Source: Phycisphaeraceae bacterium
GTDB taxonomy: Bacteria > Planctomycetota > Phycisphaerae > Phycisphaerales > UBA1924
Reading direction: 5' to 3'
DNA: 64,000 nt
Assembly: GCA_019636615.1 (NCBI GenBank)
Contig: JAHBXF010000001.1
Span: 992,001-1,056,000, forward strand
The notes below the pieces were generated by a model that was given only the letters and a program-made list of their open reading frames with translations, was not told the DNA's origin and made no database searches. The position numbers were made by a program, and so were the translations under genes. Positions 8,721 to 16,916 of this stretch are shown here, piece by piece (the first letter of the stretch is position 1; the number at the start of each line of letters is the position of its first letter).

Positions 8721-9014
8721 ATGTCAACGATGGTTTTCTGCCGGGGTTGCGGGAAAGAGATCCACGCCAGCGCGCGGGCTTGCCCGGCGTGCGGCGCCAC
8801 GCAGCGCGCCGGATCGGGCAAGAACAAAGTCGTGGCGGGCGTGCTGGCGATCCTGCTCGGGTCGTTTGGTATCCACCGTTTTTACCTTGGCCAGTGGTGG
8901 GGCCTGCTCTACATCCTCTTCTGCTGGACGTTCGTGCCCGGGCTGATCGGCCTGATCGAGGGCATCTTCTTTCTCGTGATGAACGATGAGGATTGGGACG
9001 CCAAGTACAACTGA
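8721..9014 (+). CDS. TM2-domain protein with N-terminal zinc ribbon
   Basis: This 97-residue protein begins with a one-pair zinc ribbon (CRGCG at residues 7-11 and CPACG at 21-25). A TM2 domain follows: two helices with the family signature GSFGIHRFYLGQWWGLLYIL between them, ending in a short acidic tail (NDEDWDAKYN). TM2 proteins are small inner-membrane proteins of unknown biochemical role. The gene is 199 nt after the two larger zinc-ribbon membrane proteins on the same strand, making three consecutive membrane proteins with cysteine ribbons. The length and motif are normal for the family. Confidence 0.88.
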   Translation: MSTMVFCRGCGKEIHASARACPACGATQRAGSGKNKVVAGVLAILLGSFGIHRFYLGQWWGLLYILFCWTFVPGLIGLIEGIFFLVMNDEDWDAKYN

Positions 9015-9221
9015 GCGAGCAGCCCACGACGCGCGCGGCCCGTGTCCGGCTGCGCCGGGCCTGCGGCGAGTGGGGGTGACGTGCGCGGGCCTTCGGGCCG
9101 CTCCGCACGCCGCGCCTTTGACGGTGCCGCGAGCAAACCCGGGCGCGGCATGCGCTCTCAGCCACACCACAAGCAGCGGTGCCGCGCGTGGTCAGCGGCC
9201 ACGTTCGAGCGATGATCCGTG

Positions 9222-10748
9222 TTACAGCCTGCTGGCCGCGAGGCTGGCCAGTTCGCTGCGTTCGCTGCGGGTGAGGGTGATGTGCGCGAAGAGGCGCACG
9301 CCCTTCATCTTCTCGATGGTGTACGACAGGCCGTTGCTCGACATATCCAGGTAGGGGTTGTCGATCTGGGCGATGTCGCCGGTGAGGACGAGTTTGGTGC
9401 CCTCGCCCACGCGGCTGGCGATGGTTTTGATCTCGTGGGGCGTGAGGTTCTGCGCTTCGTCCACGATCATGAACTGGTGGGGGATGCTGCGCCCGCGGAT
9501 GTAGGTGAGCGGCTCGAGCACGAGTTTGCCGTCGGCCATGAGTTTGCCGATGCGCTGCTCGACCGAGTGGCTGTCGGCCTGCGGGCTCTGGGCCCCGCGC
9601 GTGCTGAGCAGGTATTGCAGGTTGTCAAAGATCGGCTGCATCCACGCGGTGAGTTTTTCGTCTTTGTCGCCGGGCAGATAGCCGATGTCGCGCCCCATGG
9701 GCATGATGGGGCGGGCCACCAGCAGTTTGTCGTAGCGTTCTTCGCCGAAGACCTTGGCCATGCCCGCGGCGATGGCCAGCAGGGTTTTGCCCGTGCCCGC
9801 GCCGCCCAGGAGCGTCACGAGTTTGATGTCGTCGTCCATCAGCGCATCAAGGGCCATCGTCTGCTGCACGTTGCGCGGGGCCAGGCCCGAGACGAGTTTG
9901 CGCGGCGCCGAGACCGGGATGGCGTGGTCGGTGTCAGAGAGCCGGCGCGCCAGGCCCGTGTGGTTCTCGTCGTCCTTGTTGCGCAGCACGACGTACTGGT
10001 TGGGGTTGATCGGCGCGGGCTCAAACTCGCCCTGCTCGCCCCCGTGCAGATAGCCCACCAGCCGCGAGAGGGGCAGCAGGCGGTCGCGGTATAACTCGTC
10101 GATGAGTTCGCCCTCGACATCGAGGGTTTCGAAGCCGTGGTAGAGCCGGTCGGCGTCGACGCGCTGGTTGTTGAAGTCTTCGGTGATGATTCCCAGCGAG
10201 TCAGACTTGATGCGCGCCGAGAGGTCTTTGGTCACAAAGACGGTGTGCAGCCCGCGCTCTTTCAGGCTCCACGCCGAGGCGATGATGAAGTTGTCCGGCG
10301 CGGGGTCGGCGATCGACGCCGGGCGCGGGTGCTCGGCCACGTCCACGCGGATGGTGCCCGTGGCGCCGCCGGGGCCCACGGCGTGCGCGGTGCCCGCCAG
10401 CGGCAGCAGCGCACCCCAGTTCACGCCCTCGCCCAGGCTGCCGATGGCCCGCAGGCGGTCGAGGTGGCGGATGGCGGCCCGGGCGTTGCGCCCGAGGTCG
10501 TCCTCCTTGCGCTTCATCTTGTCGAGTTCTTCGATCACCGTGAAGGGAATCACCACGTGGTGTTCCTTGAACACGAAGATCGCGTCCGGGTTGTGCAGCA
10601 GGATGTTCGTGTCCAGCACGAAGTGCTTCACCTGCGTGCGTGGGTCGCTCGTCGTCGCCCCCTGGGGCGCGGCGGCGGCGGAATCATGCGTGGTGCGTGC
10701 GGTCGCGATGGGGCGGCCTCCGGCGGACGGGCGTGCTGCCGTTGTCAT
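9222..10748 (-). CDS. phoH: PIN-PhoH fusion protein (PhoH2-type ATPase/nuclease)
   Basis: The 508-residue protein joins an N-terminal PIN ribonuclease domain (FVLDTNILLHNP at about residues 43-54; further acidic residues in VIEELDKMK and VFVTKDLSARIK) to a PhoH ATPase domain. That domain has Walker A LGGAGTGKTLLA near residues 312-323 and Walker B QFMIVDEAQNL, followed by LTGDIAQIDNP. PhoH2 proteins are RNA helicase/RNases linked to stress and toxin-antitoxin biology. The first 35 residues are an alanine-rich extension outside the PIN domain. A 7-bp-stem palindrome lies 37-55 nt upstream of the start. No PhoAT-like antitoxin gene precedes it: the upstream neighbour is a NUDIX gene. Confidence 0.92.
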   Translation of the reverse strand: MTTAARPSAGGRPIATARTTHDSAAAAPQGATTSDPRTQVKHFVLDTNILLHNPDAIFVFKEHHVVIPFTVIEELDKMKRKEDDLGRNARAAIRHLDRLRAIGSLGEGVNWGALLPLAGTAHAVGPGGATGTIRVDVAEHPRPASIADPAPDNFIIASAWSLKERGLHTVFVTKDLSARIKSDSLGIITEDFNNQRVDADRLYHGFETLDVEGELIDELYRDRLLPLSRLVGYLHGGEQGEFEPAPINPNQYVVLRNKDDENHTGLARRLSDTDHAIPVSAPRKLVSGLAPRNVQQTMALDALMDDDIKLVTLLGGAGTGKTLLAIAAGMAKVFGEERYDKLLVARPIMPMGRDIGYLPGDKDEKLTAWMQPIFDNLQYLLSTRGAQSPQADSHSVEQRIGKLMADGKLVLEPLTYIRGRSIPHQFMIVDEAQNLTPHEIKTIASRVGEGTKLVLTGDIAQIDNPYLDMSSNGLSYTIEKMKGVRLFAHITLTRSERSELASLAASRL

Positions 10749-10784
10749 GCGCCTTGGTCTTCCTTGACTGTGCTCCGCGCCGAC

Positions 10785-10803
10785 GGGTCAGCCCCGCTGA
10801 CCC
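10785..10803. promoter_or_regulatory. Short palindrome upstream of the PIN-PhoH gene
   Basis: GGGTCAG at 10785-10791 and CTGACCC at 10797-10803 form a 7-bp perfect inverted repeat around a 5-nt loop (CCCCG). It lies 37-55 nt before the PIN-PhoH start codon, in the place expected for an operator or a leader hairpin. It lacks a U-tract on the gene's strand, so it is not a terminator for the upstream NUDIX gene. The function is a guess. Confidence 0.3.
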
Positions 10804-10939
10804 TCTCTCTCGTTTTGTCGGTCGCGGCGAGCCGTGCTCTCTATCAGCATACACAAAGAAACGATGAAGGGATGCGTTCTGTTCGGTTTCGCGCCCAAAT
10901 TGCCCCGAGGGCCCGACCCCCACAAGCCTTCCTCACCTA

Positions 10940-10983
10940 CCCCCCACCAACCCCCACCAACCCCCACAACCCCCACAACCCCC
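10940..10983. repeat. CCCCCA-tract array (G-quadruplex-capable)
   Basis: Five runs of at least five C are separated by ACCAA or ACAA. On the minus strand, the coding strand of both neighbouring genes, this is five G5 runs with short loops, a textbook intramolecular G-quadruplex pattern. It lies between the NUDIX stop and the PIN-PhoH start, so it would fall in a transcript leader or spacer. Similar tracts recur elsewhere in this window. Confidence 0.7.
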
Positions 10984-11023
10984 AAGCCAGCCCCCGCGCC
11001 CGGCCCATCCCCCGGCGGGGCCA

Positions 11024-11572
11024 TCACGTGCCCGGCGTCTGCTGCTCGACCGACCAGCGCAGTTCCTGGCCGCGGCAGTCGATGTGCACCGCGAAGAACC
11101 CCGGCACGCCCCCGGGCGTCTTCGCCTCGGCCTGACGAACCAGCGGCCAGATGATCCGACGGTCGGTGTCCGGCAGCGGCAGGGCTTCGAGTTCGTGCGG
11201 GTGGAACCAGTCCAGCCGCCCCTCGCGCATGTCGCGCGGCTCAACCTGCACCGCGCCCAGCACGCGGTAGACGAACATCAGCCAGTGGCCCTTGCCCTCA
11301 AAGGCGCATTCGCTCACCAGCCCCATGAGGTGCAGCCGCTCGATGGGCACCCCGAGCCCCGCCTCTTCCAGGATCTCGCGCTGGGCGCACTGCGCCGGGC
11401 TTTCGCCCACGGCGACATCGAGTTTGCCGCCGATGGGCGAGCAGAGGCCCAGGTTGGGGGCCTTGATGCGCCGCAGCATGAGCACGCGGCCCTGGCTGTC
11501 GCGCAGGTCGCACAGGCACGCGATGCGGTATGGAAGGTCGGGGTTGCTGCCGTGGAGGGCGTGGTCGGGCAT
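11024..11572 (-). CDS. NUDIX hydrolase
   Basis: The 182-residue protein contains a NUDIX box, GGKLDVAVGESPAQCAQREI followed by LEEAG, which carries the metal-binding REIxEE helix. Compared with the canonical G-x5-E spacing it has two extra residues between the glycines and the first glutamate (GGKLDVAVGE). The N-terminal strand YRIACLCDLRDSQGRVLMLR is typical. I start at ATG 11572 (MPDHALHGS); the upstream extension is low-complexity and overlaps the next gene. NUDIX enzymes hydrolyse nucleoside diphosphate derivatives, but the substrate cannot be read here. It is on the same strand as the PIN-PhoH gene downstream. Confidence 0.88.
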   Translation of the reverse strand: MPDHALHGSNPDLPYRIACLCDLRDSQGRVLMLRRIKAPNLGLCSPIGGKLDVAVGESPAQCAQREILEEAGLGVPIERLHLMGLVSECAFEGKGHWLMFVYRVLGAVQVEPRDMREGRLDWFHPHELEALPLPDTDRRIIWPLVRQAEAKTPGGVPGFFAVHIDCRGQELRWSVEQQTPGT

Positions 11573-11606
11573 GAGAGGCCAAGAGGGTAGAGGCCCCGCG
11601 GCCCGA

Positions 11607-13526
11607 TCAGCACTCCCCGCTCTCCCAGGCGATGAAGAAGGTTTCGACATCCTGCCCGTCAACCCCGCCGTCCTCGTTCACATCGGCCGAGTCGTCGCCC
11701 AGTTCCCAGGCCAGGTAGAAGGCCTCGACATCCTGCCCGTCGATGCCGCCGTCCTGGTTGAAGTCGGCGAAGCAGGGGGGCTCGCACTCGTCGGGGATGC
11801 CGTTGTTGTTGGCGTCCTGGCTTGTGCCGCGCGCGATGTCGCAGGCGTCGGGCTGGCCGTTGGCGTTGCAGTCGGTTTCGTTGGGGTTGGCGGCGACGAT
11901 GCGGTAGATGCGGCCCGAGGTGCCGCTGCGGTCGACGATGTACAACTCGCCCAGGTTGTCTTCGCCGAAGGAGATGATGTCGCCCAGGGTGAAGCCCGCG
12001 GGGGCGAGTTCGGCGGTGCGGTTGGTCAGTTCGGTGTTGGTGTTGCCCACGCGCCGGAAGGAGAAGATCTCGCGCGAGCAGTAGTCGCCGTAGAAATAGG
12101 TGCCGCGCAGCCAAGAGATGGCGCAGCCCCGGTAGACATAGCCGCCGGTGACCGAGCAGCGGGTGGTGCCGTGGTCATAGACGTGCACGGGCAGGGTGAG
12201 GTTCACGCTGTTGCAGGTGCAGCCCGAGAGGCCGGTGCAGCGGGTGCCCTCCATGCAGCGCCAGCCATAGTTGCGGCCGCCCACGCCGGCTGGCTCGTGG
12301 TTGATCTCTTCGCGCACGCCCTGGCCCACGTCGGCGATCCACAAATCGCCGTTGGCGCGGTCGAAGGAGCAGCGCCAGGGATTGCGCAGGCCGAACGACC
12401 AGATCTCATCATCGCCGGTGATGCCCACGAAGGGGTTGTCGACGGGGATGCGGTATTGCTTGCCCGTGTTGGGGTCGGCGTCGTCGGCGTTGCCGGGGAT
12501 GTTGTCCGGCCCGTCCACGTCGATGCGCAGCACTTTGCCCAGCAGGTTGTCGGTGATGTCCTGGGCGTTGCCCATGTTGGGCGTGTGCCCCACCGCCAGT
12601 TCGGTGAACTGGCCGTTCTGGTCGTTGGCGTTGCCGCCGTCGCCGGTGGCGATGTAGAGATAGCCGTCTGGCCCGAAGTCGATCCACCCGCCGTTGTGGT
12701 TGGAATCTGACTGCGGGATCGTGAGCACGATGTGCGCCGAGGCGGCGCTGGCCGTGGTCGCCAGGGGGTTGCCCCCGGTGGCGCGGTACCGCGCGATGAT
12801 CGTCGAGCCCGCGCTCACCCCCGCCTGCGCGGGGATGGTGTAGTTCACATAGAAGTACCCGTTCTCCATGAAGTTGGGGTGGAAGGCCAAGCCCAACAGC
12901 CCCTGCTCACCGCCCGTCGACACCGGCGAGATTTCAAGATAGGGCGTCGCGTTCACCGTGTTCGTCGCCAGGTTCAATATCTTGATCCGGCCGATGTTGT
13001 TAAAACGCTGCTCGACGATGAAGAGGCGGTTGTTGTCGCCGCGCGGCGAGGCCACAAACAGCGGGCGCGTCAGCCCGGAGGTCACCACCGGCACCGTCGT
13101 CAGGCTCTGGGCCTCTGCCCGCCCACCGCCAAAGGCCAGCACACCCGCGCACGCGGCCAGAAAGGCCGCCGCCACCGCACGCACACCACCGGCCCGCCCG
13201 TGAGAAGGCATGGCGGGCATGGCAAGCACGGCGGGCGCGCCGGCGGGCGCGAGTTCAGCCGCGCGCGAACCAGAGGGCGAACCAGCGGGCGCGAATTCAG
13301 CCGCGCGCGAATCAGCGGGCGTGCCAACGGGCGAACCAGCGGGTGCGAATTCAGCCGCGCGCGAACCAGCGCGCGAACCAGCGGGCGTGCCGGCAGGTGC
13401 GAGTTCAGCCGCGGGCGAATCAGGGCGCGAACCAGCGGGCGCGAGTTCAGCCGCGCGCGAATCAGAGGGCGAACCAACGGGCGTGGCAAGCCGGGCGCGG
13501 AGCATGGCGGGCGTTGTCATGGGCAT
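11607..13526 (-). CDS. Secreted PQQ-type sugar (glucose/sorbosone) dehydrogenase-like protein with GC-type dockerin
   Basis: The 639-residue protein has three parts. Residues 1-105 are an in-frame repeat tract built on SRAAELAPAG. A signal-peptide-like segment follows (AVAAAFLAACAGVLAFGGG, then RAEAQ). Next is a beta-propeller of the glucose/sorbosone dehydrogenase (HHIP-like) family, with motifs GEQGLLGLAFHPNF, HNGGWIDFGPDGYLYIATGD and WSFGLRNPWRCSFD. The C-terminus is a paired calcium-binding dockerin (DFNQDGGIDGQDVEAFYLAW, then DVNEDGGVDGQDVETFFIAW) ending in GEC, the planctomycete GC-type anchor. ATG 13526 is chosen because AGGAGGAAGAGAG precedes it. An alternative start at 13220 would put the signal peptide at the N-terminus but has no visible ribosome-binding site. 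Confidence 0.85.
   Translation of the reverse strand: MPMTTPAMLRARLATPVGSPSDSRAAELAPAGSRPDSPAAELAPAGTPAGSRAGSRAAEFAPAGSPVGTPADSRAAEFAPAGSPSGSRAAELAPAGAPAVLAMPAMPSHGRAGGVRAVAAAFLAACAGVLAFGGGRAEAQSLTTVPVVTSGLTRPLFVASPRGDNNRLFIVEQRFNNIGRIKILNLATNTVNATPYLEISPVSTGGEQGLLGLAFHPNFMENGYFYVNYTIPAQAGVSAGSTIIARYRATGGNPLATTASAASAHIVLTIPQSDSNHNGGWIDFGPDGYLYIATGDGGNANDQNGQFTELAVGHTPNMGNAQDITDNLLGKVLRIDVDGPDNIPGNADDADPNTGKQYRIPVDNPFVGITGDDEIWSFGLRNPWRCSFDRANGDLWIADVGQGVREEINHEPAGVGGRNYGWRCMEGTRCTGLSGCTCNSVNLTLPVHVYDHGTTRCSVTGGYVYRGCAISWLRGTYFYGDYCSREIFSFRRVGNTNTELTNRTAELAPAGFTLGDIISFGEDNLGELYIVDRSGTSGRIYRIVAANPNETDCNANGQPDACDIARGTSQDANNNGIPDECEPPCFADFNQDGGIDGQDVEAFYLAWELGDDSADVNEDGGVDGQDVETFFIAWESGEC
13243..13500. 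repeat. Imperfect tandem repeat inside the sugar-dehydrogenase-like gene
   Basis: The core TTCAGCCGCG (or close variants) recurs at 13254, 13296, 13350, 13404 and 13446, with spacings of 42, 54, 54 and 42 bp. All spacings are multiples of six, so the frame is kept and the tract encodes repeats of AAELAPAG or AAEFAPAG. Interspersed GCGGGCGAACCA units vary in number between copies. A related segment, TAELAPAG, also occurs inside the mature protein near 12000. Confidence 0.75.
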
Positions 13527-13822
13527 CTCTCTTCCTCCTCTGGGGGTCTGCTTCGGTCGCGGCGGCACGTGCGCGGCCCGTGACACGCGGAGATTGGCAT
13601 CGGCCACGCCGCGCACTCGGTTCACACAACCTCGCCACGAGACCCCGACGCGCGGCCGCGGAACACGCCGGCCGACGAAGAGGGCAGGGGAGGATATCGC
13701 CGGGCATGGAGCAGGCCCACCCGAAGAGGTGGAAAACCGGAAGGGGTCCGGGGTTATGGGGCGGGGGGCCACCCGCGGCGATGGGCGGATGTATCATGCC
13801 CGCCGCAGGAGACCCGCGCGTG

Positions 13823-16800
13823 ATGACCCCCGCCCAGTTCGTAGACAAATGGAAGCGTGTTCAGTTGCCCGAGCGCGCGGCAAGCCAGGAGCACTTCATC
13901 GACCTGTGCCGCATGCTGGGCCAGCCCACGCCCGCAGACCATGACGCCACCGGCGCCGAATACGCATTCGAGAAGGGGGTAGAGGTCTCGGGCAGCGCGA
14001 GCAAGGGCAGCAAGGGCGAGCGCGGCTTCGCCGATGTGTGGTGGAAGGGCAAGTTCGGTTGGGAGTACAAACGCCGGGACAAATACAGCACGCTCGATGA
14101 AGCCTATCAGCAGTTGCTCAAGTACCGCGAGGCCCTGGAAAGCCCCCCGCTGCTCATCGTCTCGGATATCTCGCGCATCGAGATCCACACCAACTTCACG
14201 GGCACGAAGAAAGAGGTGTACACGATCGCGCTGGAGGAGATGGGCGAACCCCCCGCCCTCGACCTTCTGCGACGGGTCTTCACCGATCCGGCCTCCTTCA
14301 AGCCCACGATCACCCCCGAGCACATCACCAAAGAGGTCGCCGCGCAGCTCGGCACCATCGCCGAAGGGTTGCGATCGCGCGGCAACGACCCGCACGACAC
14401 CGCCCACTTCCTCATGAAGTGCATGTTCTGCCTCTTCGCGGAGGATGTCGCACTCCTGCCGGGCAAGCTCTTCAAAACCCTTCTTGAACGCTACCACCGC
14501 CGCCCGGCGGAACTACCCAAGCGGCTTGATGCCCTCTTCGCCGCGATGCGCAGCGGCGGCGATTACGGCAACGACGAGATCGAGTACTTCAACGGCGGGC
14601 TCTTTGACGACAAGCCCGCCCTGGAACTCGTGGAAGGCGAGATCGGCCTGCTGAACATCGCCGCGGGGCAGGACTGGGGCAGCGTCGAGCCGCACATCTT
14701 CGGCACCCTCTTTGAACGCTCACTCGACCCTTCCAAACGCGCCCAGATCGGCGCCCACTACACCAGCCGCGACGACATCATGCTCGTGATCGAGCCTGTG
14801 ATCGTGCGCCCTCTGCGCCGCGAGTGGGAGCAGACCAAGGCATCCGTGGAGGAACAACTCGAGCGCCGGCGCAGCGCCAAGACCCCCGCCACCAAGAAGA
14901 AAGCCGATGAGGAAATCGCCAACCTGCTCGACGGGTTCCAAGCCCGCCTGGCCTCGGTGCGCGTGCTCGACCCCGCCTGCGGCTCGGGAAACTTTCTCTA
15001 CACCGCCATCCAGCAACTCCTTCAACTAGAGAAGGAAGTCATCACGTTTGCCGCGCGCAGGGAACTGGGCGTAGGCGGCCTGCTTCCCAAAGTGCGGCCG
15101 ACGCAACTGCGCGGCATCGAGATCAACCCCTACGCCGCGGAACTGGCCCAGGTCGTCATCTGGATCGGCTACCTGCAGTGGATGCGCGACAACGGCTTCA
15201 ACGCCCCCCGCAACCCAATCCTCGAACCCATCGCCACGATCGAAAACCGCGATGCCATCCTCGCGTGGGAAGATGAACAGGGCAAGCCCATCCCCGTCTG
15301 GCGCGAGGGGGCGAAGTGCCGCGGCGAGGCCACATGGCCGGAAGCGGATTTCATCGTGGGGAACCCGCCGTTTTTGGGTTCGAAAGTCTTTCGTCAAAAC
15401 GGCCTGGCAGACGCCTATCTTCAGGCGTTGTTTGGAGCGTTTGATTCTCCGAAAACAATTGATCTTGTGTGTTATTGGTTTTTGATTGCGGCAAGGCAGC
15501 TAGAAAGCCATGATCTTCGCATCGGCTTGTTGGCCACACAAGGGATACGAGGCGGCGATAATCGAACTTCACTCAAAAAAATCACTGAACGAACAAAGAT
15601 CTTTGACGCATGGTCTGATCGTGAGTGGTTTTTGGACGGAGCGGCGGTTCATGTTTCGATTATCTGTGTATCTGTTGATCTTAGCGAGCCGTGCTTCTTG
15701 GATGGGGAGCCTGTTCCGTCGATTCACGATGATTTGACATCCGGAGTTGACGCCGCCTCATGCGCTCATCTGGTTGAAAATAAAGACATCGCGTTTATGG
15801 GCACTACTAAAGGCGGTGCATTTGACATATCGACTGATGTGGCTCGCAACTTCTTCGCTACGCCGAATCCAAACGGAAAATCAAATGCAGATGTGATAAT
15901 TCCGTGGATTAACGGCGGCGATGTAACTAAGCGGCGTCGAGGAATGATGATCGTCGATTTCGGGGTAGACACTACGATTAGCGATGCCAGTGGCTACGAG
16001 AGTGTTTTTGAGTATATCGCTCAGGAAGTACAACCGGTTCGGAGCACAAACCGACGGGAGATCTACGCCCAGCGGTGGTGGATACACGTTGAGCCGCGGC
16101 CCGATTTGCGCGAGCATGTACTTTGTCTACCACGCTTTGTGGTAACCACCAGAGTCTCCAAGCACCGGCTGTTCGCTTGGTTCGAAGGTCCAACACAACC
16201 CGACTCCGCGACCTTCGCCTTTGCCCGCTCCGACGACTACTTCTTCGGCGTCCTCCACAGCAGCATCCACGAACTCTGGGCCCGCCGCCAGGGCACCCAA
16301 CTCCGCGAGGCCGAATCCGGCTTCCGCTACACGCCCACCACCTGCTTCGAAACCTTCCCCCTCCCCTGGCCCCCCGGCCAAGAACCCGCCGAGGGCAGCA
16401 AGCACCGACCCCTCCACGACGCCATCGCCGCCGCCGCCAAAGCGCTCAACGACCAGCGCGAACGCTGGCTCAACCCGCCCGAGTGGATCGCCGAGGTCGC
16501 GTCGAAGATCGATGCACGCGACGACTTTGCCGATGTGGCCCGGGTGAGCGGGGAGGAGGCCCGCCGGTTGATCAGGCAGTCGGCCATCGACGCCGCGGCA
16601 GCGCAGCACCCCAAACTCAAGAAGCGCACCCTCACCAACCTCTACAACGAGCGGCCCACGTGGCTGCGGCTGGCGCACAAGGCGCTGGATGAAGCGGTGC
16701 TGGCCGCGTACGCCGCGACAGACCCTTCGGGCGGGTGGGAGCCGGCGTGGGCCCGGGTGTGGGAAGAGACGGGCGCGGGCCAGCCGCTGGCCGAGGGGCA

Positions 16801-16885
16801 CGCGCTGGCCGAGGAACGCGCCGAGACCGAACAGCGGGTGCTGGGCTCGCTGCTGCGGCTGAACCACGAGCGGGCGGGGGGATGA
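13823..16885 (+). CDS. MmeI-like Type IIL restriction-modification enzyme
   Basis: A single 1020-residue polypeptide fuses nuclease, adenine methyltransferase and target recognition. The N-terminal PD-(D/E)xK nuclease reads FADVWWKGKFGWEYK, giving D71, E81 and K83 with the D-x9-E-x-K spacing of MmeI. A helical spacer leads to SAM motif I, LDPACGSGNFL (from residue 382), and catalytic motif IV, NPPF (residues 514-517), diagnostic of N6-adenine methylation. The target-recognition part follows, then a C-terminal helical domain (EEARRLIRQSAID). Base composition drops sharply after the NPPF codons: I counted 24 G+C of 60 at 15421-15480 versus 42 of 60 at 14941-15000. It recovers near 16190, as expected if the specificity region was exchanged. 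AGGAG lies at 13808; GTG 13820 or ATG 13796 are alternative starts. Confidence 0.93.
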   Translation: MTPAQFVDKWKRVQLPERAASQEHFIDLCRMLGQPTPADHDATGAEYAFEKGVEVSGSASKGSKGERGFADVWWKGKFGWEYKRRDKYSTLDEAYQQLLKYREALESPPLLIVSDISRIEIHTNFTGTKKEVYTIALEEMGEPPALDLLRRVFTDPASFKPTITPEHITKEVAAQLGTIAEGLRSRGNDPHDTAHFLMKCMFCLFAEDVALLPGKLFKTLLERYHRRPAELPKRLDALFAAMRSGGDYGNDEIEYFNGGLFDDKPALELVEGEIGLLNIAAGQDWGSVEPHIFGTLFERSLDPSKRAQIGAHYTSRDDIMLVIEPVIVRPLRREWEQTKASVEEQLERRRSAKTPATKKKADEEIANLLDGFQARLASVRVLDPACGSGNFLYTAIQQLLQLEKEVITFAARRELGVGGLLPKVRPTQLRGIEINPYAAELAQVVIWIGYLQWMRDNGFNAPRNPILEPIATIENRDAILAWEDEQGKPIPVWREGAKCRGEATWPEADFIVGNPPFLGSKVFRQNGLADAYLQALFGAFDSPKTIDLVCYWFLIAARQLESHDLRIGLLATQGIRGGDNRTSLKKITERTKIFDAWSDREWFLDGAAVHVSIICVSVDLSEPCFLDGEPVPSIHDDLTSGVDAASCAHLVENKDIAFMGTTKGGAFDISTDVARNFFATPNPNGKSNADVIIPWINGGDVTKRRRGMMIVDFGVDTTISDASGYESVFEYIAQEVQPVRSTNRREIYAQRWWIHVEPRPDLREHVLCLPRFVVTTRVSKHRLFAWFEGPTQPDSATFAFARSDDYFFGVLHSSIHELWARRQGTQLREAESGFRYTPTTCFETFPLPWPPGQEPAEGSKHRPLHDAIAAAAKALNDQRERWLNPPEWIAEVASKIDARDDFADVARVSGEEARRLIRQSAIDAAAAQHPKLKKRTLTNLYNERPTWLRLAHKALDEAVLAAYAATDPSGGWEPAWARVWEETGAGQPLAEGHALAEERAETEQRVLGSLLRLNHERAGG

Positions 16886-16916
16886 GGCGGATCAGGCAAC
16901 GAATGGAGTGTGCGCA

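Noticed and set aside
13243-13500. Possible CRISPR array
   Set aside because: The repeats are imperfect, spacers share sequence, all periods are multiples of three, and the tract is in frame within a gene.
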